Origin: Paulinella micropora
Taxonomy: Eukaryota > Cercozoa > Imbricatea > Euglyphida
Direction: 5' to 3'
NCBI GenBank assembly: GCA_009731375.1
Contig: BJOX01000022.1
Location: 699,775-763,774, forward strand
DNA: 64,000 nt
Shown here piece after piece: positions 11,448 to 23,120 of this stretch; the first letter of the stretch is position 1; every line of letters starts with the position of its first letter. Position numbers and translations under genes: made by a program. The notes beneath the pieces were generated by a model, which was not told the DNA's origin, made no database searches, and saw only the letters and a program-made list of their open reading frames with translations.

Positions 11448-11687
11448 TGTTAGACTATAGATTTGGTAACTAATATATCCATGTATTTAGCCTGGTTATG
11501 CGGTTAGATCCCCTATCAGAATAACTAATGCCAATCCACCTTAATGGACCGAGTGGGTATATCTGCCCCCATTAAGTGGGTCCAGTTATTGTTCTGTTAT
11601 TAATACCTACCAATCGTTTTAGTCATCCGTTACTGTTGGGTAAAGTATAATCATTAACGTCATTCTTCGGTATATCGTAAGTCAATA
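11448..11687 (+). repeat. Copia-1 3' LTR
   Basis: 240 bp, from TGTTAGACTATAG to GTAAGTCAATA, followed by the duplicated target AGTCA. It differs from the 5' LTR at 4 positions (about 98% identity). Confidence 0.95.
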
Positions 11688-11692
11688 AGTCA

Positions 11693-12017
11693 TTTTCGCC
11701 TTGAGGCTTCCCAAATCAATTTAGGGAATTTTCAAGTCCAACAACCCGACAACTATCCGTTTATGACTGTTTACTTGAAGACTCGCGACACTATCCGTTT
11801 GAGAACGGGAGACCTCACAATCTACGTTCTACACTTGACCGTACGTTGCACCCAAGCCTGCCAAGAGTTCGAAAATACGTAAATAAAGGAAGTGACCTCT
11901 CTTCTATTTACTGGTATTTCACCTGCTCACACTGAGTCAGGACTCAAAGCAGCCATAGTGTTCTTATTAAGAGTTCGTTGTATCTGCCTACTTGAAGAGT
12001 TGTATACAAACTCACAA
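11693..12017 (+). repeat. Element G 5' LTR, second part
   Basis: It continues the LTR after copia-1 and matches 23,406-23,711 plus 31,013-31,036. It contains the uninterrupted GAAGA (11,994-11,998) that copia-2 duplicated in the right LTR. Similarity ends at CAAACTCACAAT, which fixes the LTR 3' edge near 12,017. Confidence 0.85.
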
Positions 12018-12418
12018 TTCGAATTTTTTTTCCATTCAAGAGAAAACTACACACACAGAGTTGGTGTGTTCTGTCGACAGATCGATTTGGAAAGACCCTT
12101 TCCTTCAGGAGTGGCTATACAACGACGTATTAGGACAGAGGTAACCAAAACCACATATGTCTCGACAGATTGTTCACCTGTTCTTGTGGCCCTCCTCTGC
12201 CCTCATACACACTATGCAGTCAACCAACACAGTATGTGTCTGGCTTTGTCGTTTTAGGGTTACCCCCTACCTACAGAGTGGAGAACACCTACCCCACTGC
12301 ACACCGACCCCTTCAGCTACTGCTCTGCGTTTTGGCCTGCTCCTGGTACGCCTACATGTGGAATCAGTAACGATACGACGACCCAGTCTCGAAGTACAGC
12401 GAACACAAGCGACGATGC
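12018..12418 (+). other. Element G leader
   Basis: This is the untranslated interval between the LTR and the Gag-like frame. I do not see a clear tRNA-complementary site next to the LTR. Short frames here (for example 12,157-12,498) overlap one another and lack domains. Confidence 0.5.
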
Positions 12419-14939
12419 TTGGACCCCTACCCCATCCTGGGCTCCCGTCCAGATACCCTACGCACCGACAAGAAGTTTCAAGAGGAAATCAAGGCTGAGA
12501 AGACTACTCGCCTTCACTCCAACCTCTCTCGCACTCAGACTATCCAATTTATCTACGATTTATTGACCAGCTATGTGAGCGATGTACGAGATATCCTACG
12601 AAAGAACCACAAGGACAAGGCTGCATCGCTGCCCCAGATCCCCATTTCTCCTCAAGCTAGCCTAGACCTTCTTCGTAACCCCGACTGGACCAACGCTGAA
12701 GTCCACGCCCATTACCTGGGACCTACTGGCTCGCTAGCAGCTGCAGAGAGGCATTGGAATCAAATTGGCAACTTCATTCCTGTCGAAGTTTTTCACAACT
12801 ACTACCCAGCCGCTGCTTCAGCTGCTGGATTGGCAGGACCACCATCGGCAGCTGCACTCTCGGGTATACCAACTGGCACTACATCGGCCCCAGCACCAGC
12901 ACCAACACCGACTGGTTTATCTGGTCCGTTGCCCACTGGACGCTCTTCTGCATCAACATCGACTAGCTCATCTAGCTTGTTGCCCGCTGGCAGCTCTTCT
13001 ACGTCGTCATCATCCGCTGTGCTGACTCCGTTGACTCCGATATTGCCTTTGGGTCCAACCCCTACAGGCTCACCGACCCTTCGCCAGACTGTTCCGCCCT
13101 TCATGCCCCCGATATCCAACATGCCCTTCTCGTCCCCGGATTCTTCGTTTCCGCGAACTGGACGCCTCGCTCGAGCTGCGACTCCTGCCCCGCCACGTCC
13201 CCTGGTACCACCACTGACCGCTCTATTCGCTGGCAGGGCGAATGAACCAGTAAACTGCTTGGCCATGACCTCTTACCTCGACACGCTCCTCACGTCCCCG
13301 CAACGACCCAATACACCCTTTGTCGAACAACCCTACGATGCTAATTTGTTCGCTTCAAGTTCGGTACTTAACCCGACTACTTCACCTATTGCGGCCCTCA
13401 TTGGTCCACCACAGACACCTGCACGTCAGCCACTAACTTCCGCGCGAGGAACAGGGCGACCTGCACCAACAGTGTCCAGTTCAGGCGCTAGCACCCTTCC
13501 GACCATCCCGGAAATCCCTGCACCTGCAACCATCCCTCCGGTGACGGAAAGCAAGACCGTTGAAGATGCAGCAACAATCGCAAGAGAAGAAGCAGAACGT
13601 AAGGCTACCGAAGGTGCTGAAGAAGTGGCACGACAACTTGCTGAGGAAGAAGAACGAGAACGGGAGAAGGAAACGGAGCAAGCACGGGAAGAAGAACGAA
13701 AACAGGAACAAAAGGTGGGGGAGGTCACCGAAGACAGCAACGGCAACGACGGCGACGGCGAGACCGGCAGCTTGCCAGACCAAGGCGCCAACCCCGTTGT
13801 ACAATCACAACCCAGTGCTCCCCGTTCGGGAGGTTCCTCTGGTGATGCAACTTCATCCCAATCTTCGCCGCCCCGCCGTACCACTCGCTCTAGTACCTCA
13901 GGCGCCACGTCGGGCTACCACATGTACATGCTATCACGCCCTTACGGATCTGCCTGCACGCCGCACCATGTTCGCGTTGTCGATCCCGACCGTGATACCG
14001 ACGCCGGACCAAGCTACCTTCGCACGCGAATTTGCGATCAACTACCATATCTCCAACACGCCGATCCAGCTGGCCATCATGCGCGCCATCAACAATGTTC
14101 GATCATGGGGAGATAAGGCTACGGTTGCCCTTATGGAAGCCTGTTGGGCTCGCTTCGTCCGCGTCACCGATTCTATTCAACAGGTATGGTGTTCACTGTC
14201 TCTCATCTGGTTGCAATTTACCCGCGACCTTATCCACGGCCGTTTGGATACACATGATACACGCAAGACAGCTTTCCAAGCCCTCAACCTACGACGCTTC
14301 AGAAAGGAACAACTCCTTGCGTACGTCAACCGATGCATCACGCACTACGAGGCAGCACGCCTTACCTGCGTAAGCATCAGCGACGGAAACCAAATTGAAG
14401 ACTTGGGCCGCATGTTGACCCCTACGGAACGCGACAAGTGGAACCAACAAGCAGATGAAGTCTTGCTCTCCTACGAAGCGCGCAACTTGACCGACCTCCT
14501 CCCTTGGGCCAGGACCCTTGACCCCAACATCATGCCAGAATATCTCCTGGGAATGGAGATCCCGGTCCACGCGGGCACCGAAGAGCCATCTACGCGCAAG
14601 CGGGATTACAATCGCCAGGGCCAATCTTCCACCCGTACTGATCGTCGGAGACCTCAACTGCCTCGACCAGCAAAAGCGGCCACGGAAAACGCCAACCCCA
14701 ATCGCCCTCCTCGGCAGAAGCGTAAGGCAGACGCCATGACTATGACCCAGACCGCTCCGCCACAGAAGTCGACTCACCCAGACAAGCGTTTGAAGACGAC
14801 CCACCCGGATAAGGAGGAACACCCGAACAAGAAGAAGCCGGCACCGCGTCAGCATCTCACGGCTGTGGTGATCCCTTCGAAAACGTCTATGTCTATGACT
14901 AAGACTGACCCACAGACCGTCAAACCAGACCAAACGTAA
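12419..14939 (+). pseudogene. Element G Gag-like protein, frameshifted
   Basis: The first frame (12,419-14,116) has a helical N-terminal segment (TQTIQFIYDLLTSYVSDVRD), long Pro/Ser/Thr-rich linkers and a charged coiled-coil (residues near 400-440, EEEEREREKETEQAREEER). Near 13,915 the better frame switches and continues to 14,939 with a capsid-like helical region (ALMEACWARFVRVTD, WLQFTRDLIHGRLDT, LLAYVNRCITHYEAARL) and a basic tail. Position, layout and the CCHC knuckle just downstream support Gag; I do not match it to a named family. Antisense frames here are shadows of the biased composition. Confidence 0.6.
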
Positions 14940-15656
14940 ACCGTTTACGGGCACACCCTGCGCCTACTGCAAAGAGCATAACAGCTTTTTGAAGAAGGAC
15001 CAACTACCCCGACATTCGTTTGAGGAATGCAAGCTCCGTCAACAACGCTGCCAAGACGAGAAGAAACACGTGATTGGAAGCCACCAGCGGCCTCTGCTCG
15101 TAACACTCCGCGCACTTTCCACATGACTACCCGGTCCCGCTCGGCATCTCCTTTGGTGCCAACGCCTCCGCCCCTACGGATCGCGACAATCCCGACAGTA
15201 GTTACTGGATGTGTTTGGGTCGCAAAACACCCCCTTAACCGCCCAACTATCGGTAAGACTTCATGCACCTTGGACTCCGCCTGTAATTGCAAAGGCGTCG
15301 CCCGCCTTTCATGGGTTATGCAGCACGGGTTCACTGTCCGCAAACTGCCCCAGGTAGAAGCGCGCTCATCCGTCGGCATCGACGCAATGCTCACCGATGG
15401 CATGGAACTCTTTGTCTCCGCCAATCCTACGTCGCCGCTCCACGCGATCACCATCTACGTGTCAACCCACCTGCCTGACCGCGTGGTTCTGCTCTTCGCC
15501 AACGAGGTGGCCGCACAGATCAACTTGTCCATCGACGAAGCACAGAGGATCAAAGCAACGGACTACATCCCTCTCAAGCCCAAGGCTAGACAAATCGTTT
15601 ACGAGACGGAGTTCCACCTCTTCGACACGCCGCTTCAAGTGGCGAACGTCAGCTAG
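14940..15656 (+). pseudogene. Element G zinc knuckle and possible aspartic protease
   Basis: The frame leaving Gag reads through CAYCKEH, 14 residues later RHSFEEC, giving CX2CX14HX4C, a knuckle with an unusually long spacer. In another frame (15,027-15,656) a retropepsin-like stretch follows: KTSCTLDSACNCKGVARLSW, with DSA at the catalytic position as in copia-1, then hydrophobic strands. The protease call is tentative because the flap and the hydrophobic Gly motif are weak. Confidence 0.45.
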
Positions 15657-17256
15657 CCACCGTTAGCTACGACTTTCGTCCGGAGACTTTAGCCGAAGCG
15701 ACTTCATACCCAACTTCCAAGATCAAACAAATCTTTGGGAACCGTGCCAGTACACAACCGGCAGGCTCTTATGATCTTCTTTCCACGTCCCAGGCTCACC
15801 TCTATGGACGTACAGTAAATCTCTTAATGTCCGAAAGAAAAAGACAAGGAGATAGAGGTGAGAAGAAACCAGCGGAGACCGACGAAGAAGAAGAAGAAGA
15901 ACTGGAAGAGGTAGAAGAAGAAGATCCGGTCGACAAGAACGATTCTACCTACGCCCCCACCGACGAGGATGAAGATGAAATTCAATACCACGACAACCCT
16001 TCAGTCAAAATGCCAAACTCCGCCATCTCCAAGAGAACTCGCCATCAGGAAAACAAACGCACCTTTTGAAGAAACAGAAAACGCAAACGTCCCCGGACAC
16101 GACTCCGACACGACTTCACCGGCGCTGTCCCACTCAAGTCCTGATTTTGACGAGGTTACCCAACAAGAAAGGGACAACGATCGCCTCGCGTGGACAGCTC
16201 TCCAACACGCTCGACGAACATCTGATTCGAAAAGCAGTCCGGCAGCACGACCCCTCGTTTTTGAGTCCTCGCAGGCAGCCTCGTCGTCGGCATCATCATC
16301 GTCATCGCCGGTGATGCCATCGTTCTCTCCATCACAAGCAGCATCGTCACCGTCACAGGCGTCATCATCGTCATTGCCACTGACATTGCCAGCAGATCCG
16401 GCGCCCCCACCGGCCATCCTACCGTCCGCAGCGGCCTTTGGTCCATCAGCATCGGCCCCGGCGCAACCATTGCCGAAGCAGCTTCAAGATGCGTTGGCAG
16501 ACCCTCCATCATCCCCGGTTTTGCCGGTACCTCTGATGTCTGGTCGCCCACGCACAACACGAAGTAATTCGGGTAAACAGGCACGATCCCCGTATACCCT
16601 ATCTTCCTCGTCACCTTTGCCATCCAAGACAGGGACTCCACCCCGTGTGCTACACAACGAACTACTCGCCGACTCCAAGGACTGAGCAAAGAAGCCGAAC
16701 AGGCACTACAGAGCACGTCTAGTAGTTCATCGTCTTCTTCCCGCAGCTCATCGTCTTTGTCTGGCAGCTCGGCGGTGTCGCCCCCGTCTCCTGCGTCCCA
16801 ACCACCAGTAGCGAAATCACCAGCGGCTACAATGTTACTCGCTTTGCCCGCTGGGTCACTTCATTACCCGGACTTGCACCTGGGTAGATCGTAAAGCTAT
16901 TGGACACCCGCGTGACCTATCAAACAGAAGCGCGTCAACTCCATTACCGCCTACACCGAGTTCTCCCAAACGTGAACAATTCGTAGAAATTGACACATGG
17001 CCACCTGCCGAGTGCAATGATTTCGAAGGATTCACTACACGCCCAGGGGAGCGAATGCGCAAGGAAGCGATAATGCAAGGATCCCCCGGCACCGATGCGA
17101 CACTCTACATATCGCGGGAGATCTACGCCACTTACTTCCCAACGCTGGCGATGGTAATGTTTCCGGGCACCCACCCCAGATGCAGACAACTGGGTTACTG
17201 GATTCTGCCAGGGCCTATGGCCGGACAATACACATGCACAGAACGACATTCCGCGC
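15657..17256 (+). pseudogene. Element G low-complexity coding remnants
   Basis: Acidic (15,827-16,069) and Ser/Pro/Ala-rich (15,969-16,685, and in frame to about 16,890) segments occupy different frames. A more ordinary stretch at about 16,950-17,306 reads EQFVEIDTWPPAEC and resembles the start of the ORF that follows. The segment is probably a broken part of one long polyprotein; no domain is recognisable. Confidence 0.4.
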
Positions 17257-18825
17257 GTGGAACGTCACATGACTCAATCGCGAGAGACCGTCGATGGCAG
17301 CTATGACATCTTGGCCTCCGAGGACCCACCTAGGTTCAAATCAGCCGAGGACAACCCTGTTCCATCGGAAGACTTCAACTCTTTCGCTGACGTCCCACAC
17401 CTCACTCTGACCTTCACTCCAAGGACGGCTACCCCTGGCATTGGCCAACCACGTACGCGCGAAAGCAAGACCTACCTACACATGGAACCAAGACATTGGT
17501 ACGCGAGGACCCGTTGGTCCACCCCGAATCTTGCTCAGTTCGATGTGGCCCTTGGCCACTTCTCTCGCACCTACCCCACGTTATTGCTGCAGTACTATTG
17601 GCCCCCGCGCAACTCTGCACATGACATGGACCCCCAGACCTTTGAAAACTACACACATGGCCTTGCCATCGTTGCGAACGAAGTTCTACCTATTGGGGTT
17701 ATCAATACCGAAGCAATTTGTTTGTTCCGTGCTGGCGACAAAACAGCGCCAAAGATGACCTGTCGTGGCCCAGGCCCGCTCACGCCCTCCGCGCTGAGAG
17801 ACATCCTCAACATCGAAGAGGGCGCCACCATGATGTCACGCCTCCATCAGCGCAACGCTACAGCTGTTATCTTCCATTTCTGCCCGCAGAATGGAAGAAG
17901 CACCGCTCAGCTTGTTGCCTCCTCTTTAGTTGGCCCCAATATTGAACCCACAGGCAATTTTGGTTACTTTCGACAGGAAATGGCTTACTGTCCCGTTGGA
18001 CGCCCATGGGGATATAGATTTTCATACTTCGGCTTACTGGTGGGAGCAAACCCCAACGCGTCCCCTCTGGCGGCCATCCTCGAAGGCCAACTTGTATTTC
18101 CATGGTGCAGCATGGAGGATCCTACTCCCCAACACATACACTTCGAACCACAAATCGAAGACGAAGAAAGGTACATACGCCGCGTTTTCCGACTCCCGAC
18201 GCGCGAACGTTGCTTCGCCCTACAACATTACTTCCATCGTCTCCCGTGTAATGATCCGATCTGGCTCAAGATCCTCCCTGAAGACCATTATTATGACGAA
18301 GGGAGCGAATCATTATGGACGGGAATCAGTATGGTCAGAGAACGATCCTATGAATGCGTCGTGGACCTACCACGTAGTTTCTTCGACTCTTGTAGCATCA
18401 CCGCCTACTACACCGACGAAGGAGACGCAACATTTCTGCAACAGTTTTTCATGGGCAGCAATTATATGGGACACACAAATGTCATAGACAGGACTGTGGG
18501 AACGAATGAAGTGACCGACTCCGAACTTCACGAGTACCTTCGAAATGCTCCCAACTGGAAGGCAGCACCCGGTGCCACAGGCGTCAAAGATTCCTTTGCA
18601 GGCACATTCCAGTGGATACGCTACGACCATGTCCCATGGCACTTGGCACAGTATTTCTTTATGATCGTTGGAAGCGAAACCGGACTCCAATTCAGCCAGG
18701 AGATCCACGTGGTCCAACACCCCCATGACACTGTCCCATGCTCGACGGACATCATCAATCCGTACTCCCCTCCGTGGCTACCACTACGGAGTCCCGGTTA
18801 TTCGCAGGTCCCAGACAACAAATGA
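17257..18825 (+). CDS. Unrecognised 522-residue protein of element G
   Basis: This is the longest intact frame of element G. The composition is that of a globular protein, rich in Trp, Tyr, Phe and His, with no transmembrane segment and no low-complexity run. I do not recognise a family. Units of similar pattern appear to recur: RTRWSTPNLAQFDVALGHF, WIRYDHVPWHLAQYFFMIV, and after the stop YGRWSNLKASRMELVLHYF, suggesting a repeated domain. In a gypsy-type element this position would hold protease or reverse transcriptase, but no palm motif is present. It could be a captured gene or a highly diverged structural domain. Confidence 0.5.
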   Translation: MERHMTQSRETVDGSYDILASEDPPRFKSAEDNPVPSEDFNSFADVPHLTLTFTPRTATPGIGQPRTRESKTYLHMEPRHWYARTRWSTPNLAQFDVALGHFSRTYPTLLLQYYWPPRNSAHDMDPQTFENYTHGLAIVANEVLPIGVINTEAICLFRAGDKTAPKMTCRGPGPLTPSALRDILNIEEGATMMSRLHQRNATAVIFHFCPQNGRSTAQLVASSLVGPNIEPTGNFGYFRQEMAYCPVGRPWGYRFSYFGLLVGANPNASPLAAILEGQLVFPWCSMEDPTPQHIHFEPQIEDEERYIRRVFRLPTRERCFALQHYFHRLPCNDPIWLKILPEDHYYDEGSESLWTGISMVRERSYECVVDLPRSFFDSCSITAYYTDEGDATFLQQFFMGSNYMGHTNVIDRTVGTNEVTDSELHEYLRNAPNWKAAPGATGVKDSFAGTFQWIRYDHVPWHLAQYFFMIVGSETGLQFSQEIHVVQHPHDTVPCSTDIINPYSPPWLPLRSPGYSQVPDNK

Positions 18826-19192
18826 ACATCGACACTTTCACGAGTGGACGATCTCCAATCACCCCCCACCCGCTTACCGCGGAGATGACCATACCCGGTA
18901 TGGACGTTGGTCAAATCTCAAAGCAAGCCGAATGGAATTGGTCCTCCACTATTTTTACACGGAAATGAAAATGAGCACTCAAGATCTCGGGTACGAAGTT
19001 TTACTGACGAACGCACCAGGAGGAAACTGTGCAACGCTCTCCCCTGAAGAAACAAGAGTCAACTATCGTATCGGTTTTCCTCACGCTGCGCTCATCCATC
19101 CAGGTTTTGATATCCAGCCGCGCTTACCAACTGATCGATTACGCGGCTCGTGGCCAGAACCAACCCAGCTCGACGACTCTCCAGAGATCTGA
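18826..19192 (+). pseudogene. Shifted-frame continuation of the unrecognised protein
   Basis: The neighbouring frame (open from 18,668) reads as ordinary protein from about 18,826: HFHEWTISNHPPPAYRGDD, then GRWSNLKASRMELVLHYFY and GYEVLLTNAPGG. It looks like a further repeat of the preceding protein after a frameshift. It ends at 19,192 where Ser-rich sequence begins. Confidence 0.45.
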
Positions 19193-19664
19193 CAGCAAAT
19201 CTGGTTCTTCATCGAGTTCTAGCTCGTCATCCAGCTCGTCATCGAGCTCATCAAGCAGCTCAATCTCATTTTCGTCAGTACCGGCCCCAGCTCAGCCCCC
19301 AGCGGCCCAAGCTTCGCCACCACCGACCCAAGCTCAGCTACCGGTGGCACCACTTCAGGCACCACCGGCCCTGGCTCAGCAATCATCGGCCCCAGCTCAG
19401 CAATCATCGGCCCCAGCTCAGCCACCATCGGCCACTGGTTCCGACTCATCGACCGCGCCGTTGTCATAAACAACTCGTGCATTCCCTGTCAAACCACAGT
19501 CCTCCTCTGGCTGCAAGCCAAGTGAGAACAAGAAGCAGGATGACAACGATTCGAAAGGAGGTGGACAAAGCCCCTCATCATCATCATCGAGCAGTTCATC
19601 GTCTGGCAGCTCGTCATCGAAGCCGGCGACGACTTCGACAGCTGCAGCCTCTCCTCCTCACTCG
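19193..19664 (+). other. Ser/Pro/Gln repeat linker of element G
   Basis: The DNA has TCATCGAGCTC-type runs and near-perfect tandem repeats of about 24 bp coding QSSAPAQ-like units (about 19,370-19,440). It links two globular segments. Frames on both strands are open because of the repeats. Confidence 0.55.
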
Positions 19665-20981
19665 ATGACACGACGGTCACAACAACCTCAGAACAAGGAT
19701 GATGAAATCGAACCACATGGAATCCGATCTGACCCCTTTTCGATTTTTCCAGGCATTTTCCGACTTCGTGATGTAAATCCGACCCTTCGTACAGACATCC
19801 GTTTTGCCCTTCTACAAAGGATCAACCTTTGGCACCACCAAGGTTTTATCACATCGTACGCTCACGGCAACAGCAACGCCGCCACGGCAACGATCCATGG
19901 TAACACTTACCCTAAAGCCAAAATCGGAATCTGGAAGAAGGTGAGCCTTTTAGTAAACGAAGGTCAGCGAACAGGCAATGATATCCCACAGCCACAACCT
20001 GATTTCGAAAATTGCGCCCGTGAGCACAACTTTCCAGACGGAGTCTTTGCTTTCCAAGCGTCGACCCGACGTGGACAACATGCCCACTGGTGTGAATGCA
20101 ATGGCCCAACGTGCGATTCCAGAAACCGTACATCACCACCATCCCGACCACGTCCCTTTAACGTGTCAGCGATAAATCCAGCACATGGCTACCGTCTACG
20201 CCAAGCGATCGTTGATGAACTTAACTACTTCGCCAACTGTGCTAAGATCATCCCTTTCTCCATGGACAGATTCAACAGTTCAGCTGCTATCAACGGTGTC
20301 CTCCCCCTCAAGGAGAAACGACGCGTATGGAAGATTTTTGCTGACCTCCTTGCACCTCTGGGACGAGATAGTATGAGCTTTGCATACTGTTCAGAGTCAC
20401 CCATGCCTCACCTTGGTAACCAGGAACTCTTTTACGACCTTCCAACAGGCGTCTTTGCCTACTCAGTTCACCACTGCAAAGGCCCCCACCCTGTATGGTG
20501 CCTATGCGGAGGCCCCGCCGAATGCCCGTCACGCGGCATGGCGCCTCCATCACGAAGTCAGCCTGCCTCTCCCGATCATCGAGCTGTACCTCCAAGGCGA
20601 CGACTTCTCGACCATAAACACCCGAGTCACCCGCGACAGGTGTTTGGTTCCAAACCTGCTCCTGTGGAAATCGCGGCACCCGAACCTCAGTCTAGGCAAG
20701 GCCGGCGACACCGTCGTCGCCATAGACGCAAAGGCAGGGACCAAAACCTCCAGCCCCGGCATCCTACTGCACGTCCAGCCCCATGGTCGGACGTCCCCGA
20801 GACCCATCAAAATGCCACACGCCTGGCTCACCCAGTGGTCGTCCCGCGAAGTTGCCGCCAAACCCAACACGTTCGCTCGGCCTGGCACCGACTCGACTCA
20901 GTCTCTGAACAATATGCAAAGCCGCGCCGGACAACCAAGTCTGGAGCGCTCTCCAGACTCTACTCAACCGAGGCCGCCTGA
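19665..20981 (+). CDS. Unrecognised protein with two tandem Cys-containing domains
   Basis: The 438-residue frame contains a repeated unit of about 130 residues. Each copy has a helical part followed by a Cys motif: DGVFAFQASTRRGQHAHWCE then CNGPTCDSR; and TGVFAYSVHHCKGPHPVWCL then CGGPAECPSR. The shared pattern is GVFA, HXXWCXCXGPXXC. Upstream parts also align (INLWHHQGF, and the region beginning MDRFN). The C-terminal 140 residues are Pro/Arg-rich. I know no family with this pattern; the paired Cys residues suggest metal or disulfide stabilisation. It probably belongs to the element G polyprotein. Confidence 0.5.
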   Translation: MTRRSQQPQNKDDEIEPHGIRSDPFSIFPGIFRLRDVNPTLRTDIRFALLQRINLWHHQGFITSYAHGNSNAATATIHGNTYPKAKIGIWKKVSLLVNEGQRTGNDIPQPQPDFENCAREHNFPDGVFAFQASTRRGQHAHWCECNGPTCDSRNRTSPPSRPRPFNVSAINPAHGYRLRQAIVDELNYFANCAKIIPFSMDRFNSSAAINGVLPLKEKRRVWKIFADLLAPLGRDSMSFAYCSESPMPHLGNQELFYDLPTGVFAYSVHHCKGPHPVWCLCGGPAECPSRGMAPPSRSQPASPDHRAVPPRRRLLDHKHPSHPRQVFGSKPAPVEIAAPEPQSRQGRRHRRRHRRKGRDQNLQPRHPTARPAPWSDVPETHQNATRLAHPVVVPRSCRQTQHVRSAWHRLDSVSEQYAKPRRTTKSGALSRLYSTEAA

Positions 20982-21261
20982 CTCTTTGGGGCTTTCGTCC
21001 GGCAACCAATTGCCCATCTCGCACGTGGATTCCCCAAAGGAAGACCCCGCGCAAACAGATTCTAGGTTTCCTACAGAGGCAGTCAACCCGGACTTCACCA
21101 GACCTCAATAAGACCAGCTCTGGGACCTCATTCGCAATTACGAACACACTGTTCTTTCTCTTCGGTCAACACCGAACGCCAAACCGGTTACGGCCCCATG
21201 CCCGCGCTGGACTCCGGCAGAACGCGAGCATCTCTCCAATTGGACTACGGACAACATCAAC

Positions 21262-22149
21262 GTGGGCACATGGTACTACACCTCCGCGCAACGTATATGG
21301 ACTATTCGCAGTCACCCAAATGGAGAACATGGGGATATCGAGAAGGATGCTAATCCGAATACACGGATCTGCTACCTTCACCCTACAACCCCAGTCCCTC
21401 TGGTCCCTAACCAACTTTCGAACCAAGTTTGTGACACATCCGGCCCTCATGGATCGACGTCCGCGCCTCGCCCGGAAAATCACGAAGTAACGCTGCCCGG
21501 CATGGCCAACAATGCCTGCCGTGTACCCCCTTTTGCAACTTTGAAAGAATCCAGCCCCGAGGCCACACCGCCCCCTGCCCCAACCAAGTGTGCGCTCCGT
21601 TGTGACGTCTACCTACGGACAGATGTCAACCACAGAGGCGTCACTGGCACGCTACACGCTGGCACTGACCATCGCGCTCCGGTCATCCTAACCTTCTTTC
21701 ATAAGTTCAGGAACACGGAAACCCACTGGACGACCTACACGCAAGAAGCCTATGGCGTCATGTATGGAGTTCAACAGTGCCGCTACTTCCGCAACGCTAA
21801 CCACTGGGAACTTACCATCGCCGCCAACCCCAAACCACTCATGTGGTCATGGCAAACTCGCTACCCTTTGGTCGTCGGATGGATTCCGAAATATCTAAAG
21901 ACACTGGGACCCAAAATCGAATACTCCCCTGGTAAACAAACACCACTCCAGGATTATTTGCCTCGTGCTCCCCGCATGAACTCAGCTGTCCCGACCCAAG
22001 TCGATGAAGCCGCAGCTACCATAGCGCTCCTTGCAACCATGCCAGTGCCCAGAGCAGACTCTACCTGTGGCTTGCTACCGAGGACACAAATGCTGCTTTG
22101 GAGACGAAGCTCACATCTCTCCCATGCCACATCATCCGCGCGAGCCTAA
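21262..22149 (+). pseudogene. Gypsy-type RNase H domain of element G
   Basis: The frame contains a degenerate Ty3/gypsy RNase H. Its landmarks, in order, are FATLKESSPEATPPPAP (end of the RT connection), VYLRTDVNHRGVTGTL with the first catalytic Asp, TYTQEAYGVMYGVQQCRYF with the catalytic Glu, ELTIAANPKPLMW where the third Asp of the usual TDH-L motif is lost, and YSPGKQTPLQDYLPRAPR corresponding to PGK-N-AD-LSR. No reverse transcriptase palm lies upstream: 20,982-21,261 has only non-matching frames. No integrase follows. Confidence 0.7.
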
Positions 22150-23120
22150 GAAAGACAAACGCTCAAGCCCCGTGGGATCTGGCTATCGTCATACCGCCGG
22201 CTGACCGTCCTGTGAACGTCGCGCGGGCCATGTTCTGAGACTCCCTTCGCAAGCCGTTTGCTCTGCTCATTCCGGACGATGCCGTCGACGCTAGCACTAT
22301 CCCACATCGTACCCTTCCACCGGCAACAGTCGATGAGTGTCACCAAATCCAATTCAAAGACAACTTAGTTTGGTTACTCTTTGGCCTCCACATGGAATGG
22401 AGCTACAAATACCCTCTTGTCGCTACTTCACGCGCTCCCCGCACCGCTTAAGCGAGTCAACTTTGACACCGTTTTAAAAGAAGAACAGGAACAGCGATTG
22501 GTTTCTCACCACAGTTCCTTAGCGCTACTTAGGTATCATCATCATCGGCGAATCCTTCACATGAAGAATAGCTATCCCCCATCACCCTCAAGTGGGTTTT
22601 ACCCATCGTAATGGCTTCGCCCGCCCCCGCCCAGCGCTGTTCCCACTTGAACCGTCATCGTCCCTAGAAATATTACGCCATGACCGGCGTACCCATGTAA
22701 GTCCTTGATCGCCTCTTATGCCTGCAGGTCAACGATTATTCTCACCGAACTTGAACCCCTCAGTGGTTATATCGGCAGGCACACTTGGTGCTTCATTGGT
22801 TCATCTTGGCTATGAGGTACCCGGCCACCTAATTTTCTACGGCTTGACATCGCCTCCCGATATCAACGCTAGCTACTGCGCCTTAATTGTCCCAGTCCCG
22901 CTACAAATCATGGATATCCGGCCCCGGCTGATCATCATCCGCATCGCGCCAGTATAGACGCATCCTTCTTCTACTCTCCCATGGTTTAAGAGACTCACCC
23001 CCCTCTCTTTTTCCTTTTGGCTCGGAACATTTTTTTTAGTGAGACAACATACTTCGTTCGTTAATCACTCATTCTGTACGCAGCTCAACTAAACCGTTAG
23101 GTCCTGGGGGGGGGGGGGGG
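22150..23120 (+). other. Element G 3' region ending in a G tract
   Basis: I see no supportable gene in this stretch. It ends in about sixteen Gs directly before the assembly gap. The G tract may be the polypurine tract of element G, or a homopolymer that caused the gap. Confidence 0.5.

Larger units (their letters stand above)
2266..11687 (+). mobile_element. Copia-1: Ty1/copia LTR retrotransposon, inactive
   Basis: The 9.4-kb element is bounded by 240-bp LTRs that differ at 4 positions and by a 5-bp duplication AGTCA (2,261-2,265 and 11,688-11,692). The uninterrupted site survives at 23,401-23,405. Integrase precedes reverse transcriptase, the defining Ty1/copia order. The coding region carries at least five in-frame stops, several frameshifts and an assembly gap, so it cannot make a full Gag-Pol. 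Confidence 0.93.

Noticed and set aside
12802-13908. Antisense Gly/Ala/Ser-rich frames in the element G Gag region
   Set aside because: They are complements of the Pro/Ser/Thr-rich sense frame.
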